This document shows, piece by piece, positions 32,208 to 43,778 of a DNA stretch of 64,000 bases (the first letter of the stretch is position 1; each line of letters starts with the position of its first letter). Position numbers and translations under genes: made by a program. Under the pieces are notes generated by a model that worked only from the letters and a program-made list of their open reading frames with translations, had not been told where the DNA came from and searched no databases. The stretch is taken from positions 62,001 to 126,000 of the forward strand of contig JAWWNJ010000175.1 of NCBI GenBank assembly GCA_037176885.1, given 5' to 3'. The stretch comes from Favolaschia claudopus. Lineage: Eukaryota; Basidiomycota; Agaricomycetes; Agaricales; Mycenaceae.

Positions 32208-33705
32208 AACACTCCTACATAGACTTTACACCTTTTGGACGCCTCGCATGCTACCATTCGCTCTTTATTGGGACTTGCTGTCGCTACTCAATGTTGCTTT
32301 GCTTTCGAGTTTTTTTTGAGAGGTTTTATCGTAGATATTCCTAATATGATTGCATAGTAGACGAGAATCATTTCACTTATTGCGACAAGTCTTACCACTC
32401 GTTAGACAACCATGCGCAGTTATTTTCTTCTTGAGCAGCTTGGGAAAGGGGACCCGAGGAGAGGACAAGTTTCCTGTCCCTAGCGTATCACCAGAACACT
32501 TTTGAATATCGTGGTCGACGTTCCGTATGGTGATTCTCCCCCAATGCAGTGGCGCGCAGCGGAACTCCTCCTTCTGTCGGGGCGATATGAGAAGATGGCC
32601 CATCGGACATGGAATGAGCGTCGAAATAGCACACTTCAAGAAGCTCGCCTAGCACTAAATGGTCTGCCTCACACAAATATCCAAGGGGAGGCAAAATTGA
32701 AACTACAGATGATACAATGTACCTATCGCGCGTTTGGTAAGTGGACGCCCAAGAGCGTCCACCGCAAGCCCAGACCCGACGTCAACGGAGCGCGATATCG
32801 TCTGGGATCTCTTCAACAACAAAGGGTCGGACGACATGATGTCCTCGACCCCACCGCATGCGATCTCCCCAACACCTCTCTATCCTCCCTGGCGAAGCGA
32901 GTCATCGAGATTTGAGGAACAGAACCAACCCCGCATCTTGCTCAGCTGGCTGAAGTGCCCATCGCATCAGAAGGCTGTCTTCGATCCCGAGAGATCTCGG
33001 CCTAGGGAGCAATTCGAAGCGTCGAAACGCAACGCGCATGCGCACGCAGATGCGGCCCGCGATATCTCGACCGACTGTGGCGCCAGGAAATCCGCGACAT
33101 CCTCACGTGCCATGCGCTCTCCCTTGGATGATTGCGAATATCAAAGATACAACATGGCCTCAGAGGAACTGGGGGAAGACGGGGCGGCGTCGGTGGCTTG
33201 AAGGCCGTAAGTCGCTGGTCGCAAGTCGTGGGGCTCGACGTCCTGAGGAACATACGAGCGAGGAGTGGGCGGGGCCGAAGGGTGAAGAGGTGAGCCTCAT
33301 AAATCGTGCTGTCGAAGGAAAGTCACCTTGGCGAGACGATCGCGGTAGGAAGCAAGGAGTGGCGGAGGATGCCGCAACGATCGGTCTCCTTCTATAGGTC
33401 ACACCAGTCACGAATGGGACAGCGGAATTCAATTACCTTGAGTCCTCTCGCTCTCGACCTGTACAAGTCTCCTACAGTCAGTGGTCGTGCATACCAAGGC
33501 CCTCGCGCATACCTGATACCTCGCCAAAACCGGATTCGGCAGTGCCCAATGGTCATAGGATAAATCCTATCGTGCATCTATCATTCAGTAGAAGTGTATG
33601 CCTGGGTACCAGCTCGACGGTGCTTGACGGACTCAGTCAAACGAAAACAATATTAGTCAATTAGTACTAGGCAAACGTAGATTATGAACAGTCTTGATGA
33701 TAACG
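32208..33705. other. Intergenic, GT2 to CE-B
   Basis: Convergent 3' flanks. An open frame at 32734-33201 (155 codons, containing DIVWDLFNNKGSDDM) has no recognisable domain and no splice support, so it is only a possible gene. Nothing else is visible. Confidence 0.4.
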
Positions 33706-36013
33706 CTACTGCCCGGTGAGAGAGCCCACGCTTTCCCAGAATCTGGGTAAGCCGGATGTCAAACAATCAAAGATACGGCACGCGGAAATGTAGGACTCAC
33801 CGACAACGTTCTAACAAAGCCTCATCAGTCTTCAATGACCGAATGTCAGGCACATCCGACTCAGTTTTGTTGAAACGCATTTCCGTATGCCCCACACTCC
33901 ATTTGTTCCACCTCGGCGTGATAGTTTGAGTGACTTTGACGTTCGGGTCGAGGGAGATAGCGAACGAGGTAAAAGACTGAGAAAAGGCGTCGATGAATGC
34001 TGTGTTGTTGTAGAACGGAAATGCAGTGGCGATTTCGGGGAAGTCGATGAAGACGGAAGGGAAGTAATCGAGGACGTCTTGGCCGTGTAGGGCAGGGAGG
34101 ATGGCCATTTCACCCTTCAAAAAAGTTGAGGAAAAGGTCAAAAGGAAATAATATATACATACCTTGAACGAACGCCCGGCAAAAGCACGAAGCAGGTAAT
34201 ATGTGGGGCAGACGAAGATTGCTGAGGCAAGTTAATGGGAATTGTGGGCAATTAGTACGGACGGCACTTACAATCGCCCATAATAGCGTTCAATTGGGAA
34301 GTAGGTTCACCCAACCCTTTGTATAATGCGTAAACCTCGTCCGCTTGGGCCGCCTTCACATTGGGGAACAAGTCCAGCACATATTGCGTTGCATTGGCGG
34401 AAGCCGCAGCCTCCTGGTCCACGAAGCCCGGGCCCTCATTGGAATTTGTCACAGATAGAAGCATTTTCTAGTAGAAACAAAAAGAAGAAAGAAAACTGTC
34501 GTCAAATCTCCAACCGTACTCGAAAATGTAAAACGTACGCCATTGACTTTGCCTTGGGAAAGAGACAGTGTCGGACGCTGCCTGATGAATTCCCCGTCAA
34601 CCACCGGAACTAGCGCAAAGGTCCCATAGAATGCAGCTGAATTGATATTGGTGTTTGCAGTCTCGAGTACATCCACGTCTGCCTGTCTCAAGCAGGCCAG
34701 TGAATCCGCAGCACCGGAGCAACTGAAAGCCGATAATATGAGACAAGACACACTGGTAGATATTTAGCTTCTCACTTTGTTTGCGCCACAAATTCGCTGT
34801 AGATGAGCTGGGAAAAATTCAATTGTAGCGCTACAGAAGGGGTCTAGCCACGTACTTCGGGAATACGGTCGTTGTAGTTGTATTGGGAGGGTAAGAACGT
34901 CGAGCTTGTGATCGCAGCCCTGAATAACTGTGGCTTGGTATTCCCGTTGTTGGCCACAATTTGCTGAAGCACAGAACCAGCGCCTGTGAGGAGAAAATCT
35001 TCGTTGTACCATCGAATTAGGCATTCACTACTTACCTGCACTTTCTCCCCAAATCGTGACTTTGGAAGCATCACCGCCAAACTTTCCAATCTGTGAAGCC
35101 GGTCAGCAAGTTCAGCCAAAGAAAACAAAGTCACGTACATGCTGATTTACCCATCGCAAGGCAAAGTCTTGGTCGACTATACGGAGGTGAACATAGAGCC
35201 AGAAACATTTTCAATAGAAATATCTCACGTAGCCCGGCGTTCAACGATCCATTTTCCTTCACTTTCGCACCCGCAAGGAAACCCTGAAAATTCAAGTCAG
35301 ATCATATAGCTTGCGAAGCAGAAATTCACGCACGAAAACACCCAAGCGATATTGGATGGTGACCACTACGACGCCACGATTACTCTGAGCTATAATATCT
35401 GTTCCACGGTACATGCTAGACGACCCCCCAACATATCTATGGCCATTGAAATCTCAGGTAAACCGGAAGAATTGGAACATGAAATCATACCCGCCGCCAT
35501 GAATCCAGACAATGACAGGAAGCTGGCGGGTTGGATGACCTTTTGCGTCACTCGGATAGGATACACTACAGAAGTATGACGATGAGAGCAGCGCAAAAAT
35601 GCAGAAGTTACTTCAGACCTGAGGAAAAGGCAATCTTCGGAAGTTCCGACCACGACGTCGCGAGATTTGTAGGGATTGGTCGCCGATAAACCGTTTCCAG
35701 CTTGGTAGCATTGATCCGGCTGAGCGTTTGCCAGCTGCACGCCGGTGGTGTGTGCGGGGGGTCGGGGTGCTCTGAAACGCAGATTCCCTGAAATTCGGTG
35801 GTGGTTGAGGTGGTTATCGTAAAGTGACTGGGACTTGCACGAACCTACTGGCGCCGCAGCGTACCTAATCCCCAAGAAAGTGGTGGTATTTGTAGATGCA
35901 TCCACAGTTCCCTGGTACCGTGCATAACCCAAGTCGATGACAGGTGAGGCGGATACGAATGGAAGGGCGAAAACGCAAAATAAGAGCGCGTCGATGGTAC
36001 GCCGCAGAAACAT
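33706..36013 (-). CDS. CE-B: secreted type-B carboxylesterase
   Basis: Carboxylesterase/lipase-type alpha/beta-hydrolase. The start at 36013 gives a signal peptide (MFLRRTIDALLFCVFALPFVSAS) and the opening VIDLGYARYQGTVD. Exons join to give the oxyanion loop VWIHGGGYVGG (across an intron at the third glycine), TIQYRLGVF, KFGGDASKVTIWGESAGAGS with the classical GESAG elbow, the acidic residue in VTNSNEGPGFVD, and a histidine in LPALHGQDVLDYFPS. The last exon reads FWESVGSLTGQ, ending at 33706. Introns are about 50-60 bp and all catalytic elements are present, so the enzyme should be active and secreted. It is closest to CE-D (49785-52073), not to its immediate neighbour CE-C; it starts 736 bp from CE-C and is divergent to it. 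Confidence 0.86.
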
Positions 36014-36749
36014 GGGTGAGTCGGTCAGGAAACAGTCCCAGTCCGAAGACAGTCACTGCAGCAAACCATTTCGCAATAGGTTTCGCGTAAACTTGTGGGC
36101 CGCCGGCAGCGGCATACAAGAACTCGGACGTCACGGTGATGATGTTTCGGGGATGCGTTTGTGGATCAGCTTCTGCCCATGGTTACAAGTTTTTCTGTGA
36201 CAAGATATGTAGGAAAGGCACTGCGCAGGCGCAGTTAGCATGAAACCGACTGGTAAAAAAGCTGAATATTGATGTCGAGCAAGGCCCATGCAAAATAGAT
36301 TGCTGGCACTGCCACATCAATTCTGAGCTCGCCGGTCGGCACGCGTGGCGATCACTGGAGGTTCAACCAACACCACCACCATCTATGGTCTGGCTCTTGG
36401 GGTATCAAAGGAGAGCGTCCTAATCTGAACACTTATTTTCCTCTGCGCTCGTCTCCTGAAATGATTATCTGCCAGTAACGCCCCCCCAAGTCATGACTCA
36501 TCGCGGCGGACTACTTAAAGCAGGCGCTTGGCAGACGCTCTCATTTACTCTGAAGCTGTAGACAAGGTGAGTTGCGCGTACACCGCCCGACTTTTTATTT
36601 TAAACATGCCGGGGAACGCGTCGCCATCACACTCAGCCCACGTATGAGCAAACTAGACTTTTTCCGACATAAACGCGAATGTATAGCCCGAGAAGACGGG
36701 ATTCCGATTTGTTTAAAAGCTTCCCGCAGTGAGCGACAGACATAACAAT
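36014..36749. promoter_or_regulatory. Shared divergent promoter region CE-B/CE-C
   Basis: This is the only DNA between the two divergent esterase starts. The CE-C half (from about 36480) is the inverted copy of the CE-A promoter. No specific element was recognised. Confidence 0.45.
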
Positions 36750-39700
36750 ATGCTTTGTCTCTTCCTTTCCTTGTTCTTCTCTCTGGGTACTGCGAGTGGG
36801 GAGCTGGCGCACGCAGCACCAACTGTCGCGCTAGACTACGGGACATTCCGAGGCAAATTCGATGGTAATCTCTCAACGTTCCTCGGTGTACCTTTTGCTC
36901 GTCCTGCGTATGCACATTAGTCTGAATTCCACGATTCTCAAATTCATTCGAATTAACAGTGTCCGATTCACGACTCCCAAGCTGCCCATCAAGCTCCATG
37001 GCGTCCAAGATGCAACTGAGTTTAGTCCAGCCTGTCCTCAACAATTCCTTCCCGCCCCTTTTCCGCTGCCTGCATTCCCGGTGCCGTCAATGTCAGAAGA
37101 CTGTAAGACCGATTTCATTCCATTCGTGGTGTTCCGAGTCTGACAAGAAACCAAGGCCTGAAACTCAACGTATTTGCCCCGGCGTCCACAAAACCGCATT
37201 CGAAGCTTCCGGTTCTCTTCGTCAGTCTCCTGTGTCTCCAAATTCTAGCAAAAAAAAGGCTGACTTGTGATTTTTGTAGTGGATCTTCGGCGGTACGTGA
37301 CTTCTGCCATAGAAAGCTATGCGATCTCTGAGAGCACCAGGTGGTTTCGAAATTGGAAACGCCCCCGACACTGAAATGCGACCACTCGTCGAAAGGTCGA
37401 TCGCCACAGGCGAACCAATCATTGTCGTGACACCAAATTATCGCGTGAGCGGTACGTTCACTGCCGCTTCTGCTATGCCAATATGTGCTAATCAACTTGT
37501 AGCCTGGGGCTTTTTGGCCGGCAAAGAGGCGGATACTGCAGGCATCAGCAATCTCGGTCTGCAGGACCGTAAGCAAACCTCGTTCATAGATCATGATATA
37601 TTCAAACCCAACCCTACTACAGAAATCTTCGCTCTCGAATGGGTGTACAGGCAAATCGCGGTTTTTGGAGGAGACCCGAATCGTGTAGTGATGTCCGTCT
37701 TGTTTTGTATCTCTACTGTTTGTCTTGTCCGCTCATGTCTTGCGTCTACAGCGGCGGTCCCAGCGCAGGAGCAATATCTGCTGCTCTCCTCCTCCTACCG
37801 AACAAGCGGTTCGACCCCACTTCATTATTCCGCGGCGCATTCTTGGTTTGTTTGTTTAATTCAATCACGATTATTCTAAGTCTGTGCACCTAGCTCTCCG
37901 GATCGCCGCCGACCGCAAGCACAGTTGCAGATGGACAGCCGGCTTACAATGAATTAGTCGCTGCGAATAATTGTACGGAAGCAAAAGACACACTTGGCTG
38001 TCTCCGCCGCGTTCCTTTCGATGACTTCAAAGCCACCGTCGACAATACCACGAATCTGTTCTCGTTTACCAGCGTGCAGAATGTCTGGCGGCCTCGGGTT
38101 GACGGCAATTTAATTATTCAGAACCCTCTGCTTTCGGTAGCTCAAGGAAAGACAGCCAAGGGAGTCCGCGCAATCTTCGTAACATAGTCACTTCGGCTAA
38201 AAGTGCGAAAATTCGTGACTGTGATGGAAAACTGTGAAAGTTCGTCACTTGAAGTGTTTTTTGGGAAACTTCGTCACTTGGTGTGTGAATTTATGACTGT
38301 CGGCCATCAAATATACTGCTTGCCTTGCTGTGACTGCCGAAGGCCAAATGAATGCAATGCCGAGGAGTTAGGGCAAGCGGAGCGCGCCCTAACTCCGGCA
38401 ATCCAGCAAAAGAACCCCGCCCCGACGGGTTAAGGTTAGGGTGAAGACAGAGTGATCCGCGCGAACGTGGCTTTAGTGTGCCGACCTGAGCGGCCCCGGT
38501 TCGGGGGACCCCCCGAGCGAAGCGAGGGAGGGGAGGGGACGGGAATGGTCGGTCCCCTTCGCGCAAACTACGGCGAAGGGTACCGACAGTGCCGAATGCT
38601 CGCCGAGGAGTTGGCCTTCACGGCAGTTCAGTCTTGGCAGTCACTTACAAGTTACGAACTTTCTCAATTTTGAGCTCAAGTCACGAACTTTCGTAGATAT
38701 TCATCAAAAGTCACGAAGTTTCTTACATTTAGCCGAAGTGACTAAGTTACGAAGGTGAGGTATACTCCAGCCAAGGCGAGTCGAGGGGCGGAAGTTTGGA
38801 TTGGATGTCCCACTCACTCCCTGCGTATTCAGGTTGCGGTCATCACTGGTGACGCTCATGATGAAGGAACGTGAGTGTTGCCCAGTCTGGATGTATATGT
38901 TTCATGATGTTCAACGACTTTCGTGCAGAGTATTCGCACTCTCGAGTGCCAATGTCACGTTCGTGGTCGACAGGTCTCCATCCACTCAGCACTGAATTAT
39001 TTCATGTAGCACAAACGACGAGTTTGTGGGTTATGTTCAGTCAATGTTTGTATCCGAGTCTACTTGTCCTTGCATCCGATGTCATTTCACGTTCTGTCAT
39101 AGCTTCTTCCCGAACACCACTCCTGCAGAGATTGCACACCTTGCGACTCTCTATCCTGACGATCCTACTCAGGTGTGCAGGGGGATTCCTTACAATAGGT
39201 ACAAATTGACTGATTTCTTCGCAGGGCTCTCCTTTCGACACAGGGCTTGCCAACCAATTGACGTATGAACCATTCGAATTAATCATACTTAACTGTAGCT
39301 GAGCATTCCGACTCTAGCCCGCAATTCAAAAGAATGGCGGCGTTTCAAGGGGATTACCAATTCATCGGTGCCCGTAGGTTTCTGCTCGAGCATATATCTC
39401 AGAGGCAAAATGTCTGGAGCTGGGGTATGTCTACTGAGTCAAACCTATTCGAAATGGGTTTATTCTGACCGCTCCCCAGTCACCAAGCGCGCAAAGGACA
39501 CACCAATCATTGGCGCGGCTCATGGAAGTGATGTACCCATTTGGTTCCCCACAGAAATCACAAATTCGACCGATTTTGTTCCTGTCGATGCGCTCAGTCA
39601 GTCAACAATATATAAAATTCAGCAAGAATTCTACTAACATCAAACTCTAGTCAACTTCATAAACACTCTCGATCCCAATCGCTCCGGTGCGACTCATCAC

Positions 39701-39874
39701 AAACCGGCTGCCGTCTTTTGGCCTCGATGGAACAACCTAACGTCGGACGGCTCACCGTCGCTCTTGACCTTGACTGACCCAGCTGGCATCAACGTTACGT
39801 CTGAGAACTTCCGCGTTGATGCGATACAGTTCTTGAACAATTTGTTGTTGAAGGAAGCCGCGGCCACAGCTTGA
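36750..39874 (+). CDS. CE-C: secreted type-B carboxylesterase, MITE in an intron
   Basis: Mirror paralogue of CE-A. The start at 36750 gives a signal peptide (MLCLFLSLFFSLGTASG) and the same VALDYGTFRGKFDGNLSTFLG opening. Later exons give GLKLNVFAPAS, GGFEIGNAPDTEMRPL, a GGPSAGAIS elbow, VAVITGDAHDEGT, GAAHGSDVPIWFP and LLLKEAAATA to the stop at 39874. A MITE-like element sits between the exon ending QGKTAK and the exon starting VAVITGD. The CE-A donor there is AAG|GTAGG; in CE-C the matching bases are AAG|GGAGT, so the ancestral donor is lost and a nearby GT would be needed. The gene may thus be mis-spliced or dead even though its exons look open. Confidence 0.75.
38175..38754. mobile_element. 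MITE-like element with terminal and subterminal inverted repeats
   Basis: The left end CTTCGTAAC followed by a TAGTCACTTCGGCTAAA block recurs inverted at the right end with one mismatch over about 27 bp. Inside each end lie further degenerate copies of AAGTTCGTSACTT, all pointing inwards: at least three on the left in 38205-38290 and three on the right in 38640-38725. An inner inverted pair (near 38330 and 38615) and an 11-bp perfect hairpin at 38364-38396 make much of the element self-complementary. It has no coding capacity. A target duplication was not identified with certainty. It is absent from the homologous intron of CE-A. Confidence 0.8.
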
Positions 39875-40087
39875 AGCTCGAGATACAACGGCATGTTACC
39901 ACATTCTTTTGAAGTCATCTTAAACTATCTTGTTCTGTATTCAATTTGATCGTGCTGTTGGGAATCGTTAACTGACACTCTGTCGAGCCACTGAGAGCTG
40001 AACACGACAACTGAATGTCACTGATTCGAAGAAAGTCATCAGAAATGATAGAATAGTATCTACAGTGCTCTAGAAGTAAAACATACC

Positions 40088-42827
40088 TGGAAACGGCGGG
40101 GGTGGCGGCGGAATGCTTGGAGAGGATTGTGCAATATCATCCATGTTGGGGGCTCAGTGCCAGTGAACGGATTCTCGTCAAATTCGAAAAGACCTATATA
40201 ACTACTTTGCAACAGGATCAGAACGACATAAACTAGTAACTGGAAACACAATCAAAGCGCCATCAAGGTTGACTTTGCCTCCCCACGACGTGAATCCAGT
40301 TCTGCCAACGAAAGTTCGGCGGCCGTTCACGTCAGGGCCGATGATGACAACGTATATTCCCATGACATCGACAATGGATTTGGCGAAAGTGCGTGTGGTC
40401 ACGCCTTCAAACTCTGTAGTCGTCAATGGGAAGACGTTTCGGACTGGAATCCACCTATCCGTGCATAGTCCCCTACCAAACCGAATCTTCACCGACCCAC
40501 GCTTGCCTCGCTTCACTTTCTCCATGCTTCGGATAACCCCCACCCGATTCTCATACTCGGCGCTTATCTTCGTCGTTCCTCCTTGAACGAAGACATCCAA
40601 ATAACACTTCTCCAAAGCACGCTGTAGCAGCCAATCCGGAGGTACGAGCGAAACATTTGTATCGTCAGATGACGACGAAGGACCGGCTGTGGAAGAGGGC
40701 AAATCAGAGCCAGTTGTAGGTTCACTGTCTGAGAGCACTTCGGGCCAGGCTTCGCAGACGTCACGAAGTCCAGAAAATGTATCCGACTGGACGTTAGTCG
40801 CCACATCGGAACGAGCATTTTCTCGATGGGCTCGCAATTCACGGATTTTAACGCGTGGCATTTGTACATACTCCGCCAACGACAATTCAGTGCTTCATTT
40901 TCAACGGGTAAGAACACGCCAAATTATTATCGAAATTAAAGCTCACTGGCGCTCCTTCACATTTTTCACAGGCACCAACTCGATTGTGTTAACTGCCCTT
41001 CCCTCGGTTCTGACAGTAACCTGACTCTGATCGGTGCTTGTGCTGAGAATTGTTCCGTAAAACAATCCGATGTTTCTATCGAAAGCTTTCACCTCCATCT
41101 GAATGTAAGGATCTTTGGTATTCATCGGTGGATCTGGGGAAGGGTCGGAGGAGGTTAAATCAATAGCTTGTTGAAACATGACGCTCTCTGAATCAACACC
41201 AACGATTCCCCACGGCAGAGTGATCTGAGAGCGATCAGACAATGGACCGTGACACAGATGAGAAATTATACCGATGAAAATCGAGGTCGAACGGCAACTG
41301 ACAAGCGTCGCTTCTAGATACTTGAGAAGAGGATCGGAAATACAAACAGTTCACTCACATTGGCACGAGAAATGAGGCCTTGCATGACATTCTGATTCGA
41401 TTTAGGTGCCTATGGAACAAATCGAGATGAGCAAGGAGCAAGGAAATCATCAACGAGTACGCGCCTCTGCTCCGTCCAACTGTTCATTATTCCCCGCATC
41501 ACAAGCGATTTCAACTTCAGCCTCCAGCAAATTCACTTTTGTGATATACGCTCTCAAACCTGTCCAGGGTCCCTTTGTTACCATGACCCGATCTCCAACA
41601 CGAAGGTCCAAAATTGTCTGAGCCGTGGACCAGTGCGCAGAAACTAGGTTTCCTCCCTCTTTGTCGTACATGATAACGTGGACAGAGGTTTCGTCAACGG
41701 ATTTGACCCAGCCACTGACCGACCCAACGCCACCGCCCTCGTCAACGAGCCGAACACGATGTCCTATTTGCAGACGGGGGGGAGTCTTTGCTGCAGCCAA
41801 CTGTTGATTGATACTGTGAGTAAACAGCGCAGCGATCTGAGTGACGTTCAGATCGACGCGTTCACGGTCGGCGATGTGTTCCGCGAAATCGTACATCGGG
41901 CTTTCAGTCCACAGAGCCAATTCTTGCGTAGACGGGTTAACATGGTGAATATCCAGGTTGGAAAGCGGTTCCCTACAAAGTAGGAAGCCAAAGTGGAAGG
42001 ATTGCCCATATAGATAACAGTGCACCGCGCGATCGAGGGTCCCATTTAGATGCTGCGGAAGGAGAGCCTGATAGCTTTGAACTTCATCGCTAGAACATGT
42101 TTGCTCCAAGCCCGTCCTGGTGACGGCATCACCATGAGCCCCCTCATCGGTTCGCCACCGCGGTAGAAGATACAAGAAAGCACTAGATGTCTCTTCGTCG
42201 TAGCGCAGGACCCATGCCAGGTCGCGTTTGTATTGCCCAGTCGACCCGATACGAACCCAGCTACCTTCTTGAATTGGCGGCGGCCTCGAAACAAGACTAC
42301 GCTTGAGATCCTCAAAGGAAATTTGTCTAGGGCCGACAGTACGACGCGCGAAAGCGACGCAGGACAAGAGCTGGCGAACAACAGATTCAGAGGTGCACTC
42401 GATGTACACCATACCCGGGGCGGCAGGTGTCATGCAAGCAGACAGAATGTCGTACTGATCAGAAAGCTGGTGTGCGATTTCCAATACAGTACATACTACG
42501 TCCCATTCACGACCCCGCTAAAATGAAATGAACACGGCGCTGATAGATCACAAATAACCATACCGTGACTCTGATTGCCCAGATGGGAGCAGGTGGAAAA
42601 TCAGGGCCTTCTGTGACGGCGTACGCCCATTCAAACTTCGCTGCCTTGAACTCTGCTGATGCAGAGTTCGAGATATTATTGTCGGAATTGCCACGTAGGT
42701 AACGATCGTCGGTTAGCTGGACTGCAGTTTCGTGATCTTCTCCGAAAATCCGATTAGTCGTCAAACGCGAGCAAGTGCCGTCTGGTTCTTCGTCGTCAGA
42801 AGGGTCAAAGTGGGTGAGGTCTGACAT
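40088..42827 (-). CDS. SPT5-like protein (NGN and KOW domains)
   Basis: The architecture recalls the transcription elongation factor Spt5. An acidic start (MSDLTHFDPSDDEEPDG, 42827) is followed by an NGN-like domain read across the first intron (PIWAIRVT, then RGREWDVVCTVLEIAHQL, and GMVYIECTSESVVRQLL). Next come a SWVRIGSTGQYKRDLAWV segment and KOW-like units: GHRVRLVDEGGGVGSVSGWV, VGDRVMVTKGPWTGLRAYI and a C-terminal GIYVVIIGPDVNGRRTFVG. A later exon reads MDDIAQSSPSIPPPPPPFP up to about 40088; the gene may continue to a stop near 39926. The joint near 41450 is not clean: the open frame ends in TGA, and I could not find an in-phase splice to the next exon. A short SPT5-derived paralogue or a decaying copy are both possible; it is not the housekeeping Spt5. 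Confidence 0.68.
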
Positions 42828-43778
42828 GAGTATGTCAACAGTGATAAGTATAAGTACATCAATGCCGCTGCAACTGACCATCTGCGTCAAGGTCTTCATC
42901 ATCGTCGCCTCGCAAGGTTTCAGCACCAAATGTCACCAGAGTGGGAAAGAGCGGCTCGGAATGCGTTAGTTTTCGACGCTATAAGTATAAACCCCGGTAA
43001 GCCTGCCAGGAAGTGTAGAACGAGTCGATGTACCTTTCCATTGCCGAGTTCCAGAACGTCGCGACTTTCAGCCATAGGGAGAGCCCAATTAAAGAAATAA
43101 AACGTCAAGAGCCGCAGCGAAGAGTAAAAGCAAGAAAGAATCGGAGTCGCGTTTCGAATCAATCAATCAAAAAACAAGCGTCGGCCGTTCATGCAGCCGG
43201 GCGGTATTTCCCGCGATGTGCTAATGCCGCGAGTCGCATCAAACAACAAACAAACAAACCTCTTCCCAACTTCCAACTCATACTTGCCCGCCAAGTATGA
43301 AATCCGACAAATGTGCCACGGTAAACGAGAACTATTGAATATCGTAGCCGACCCAAGTAATTTCAAGTTTGAATTGTCTAGCCTTTAAGTTTACTGGCTC
43401 GAAGTCTCCGAAACGTCGAACCCTCGCTGGTTGCTCGCTGGTCAAAATTGAGGCAAATTGAACTTGAAGTGTCGTATATCCTTTCATTTTTGTGAAATAT
43501 GTCCCACCGCATGGTGTGCTTTGGAAAGTTTTTTCTACATTCATCCGCAAAATTGAATTCGGTCGTGATGCAATTATATACTACTATGCAAATTGGGTTG
43601 AGGAAAAACACCAGATACAAGCCTTGCAAGAGTCCAATAGAGTTCCAATGATCTGGCAACATCTATTATCGCATGCCATTCCAACTTCGAGTTGCAGTAT
43701 TTCGACATGGTTCAACTGTTTAAACAGAAATCAGTGAGTGATCCGTATTCGCGGGCGGATACCACGTACCATTCACCG
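42828..43778. other. Intergenic, SPT5-like to FB5
   Basis: AT-richer non-coding DNA. It contains a short AAAC run near 43240-43258. No gene is visible. Confidence 0.5.

Larger units (their letters stand above)
36480..39985 (+). repeat. Inverted duplication, CE-C copy
   Basis: Opposite-orientation partner of 19440-22230. It is longer because of the 580-bp element at 38175-38754 and some intron growth around it. Confidence 0.82.
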
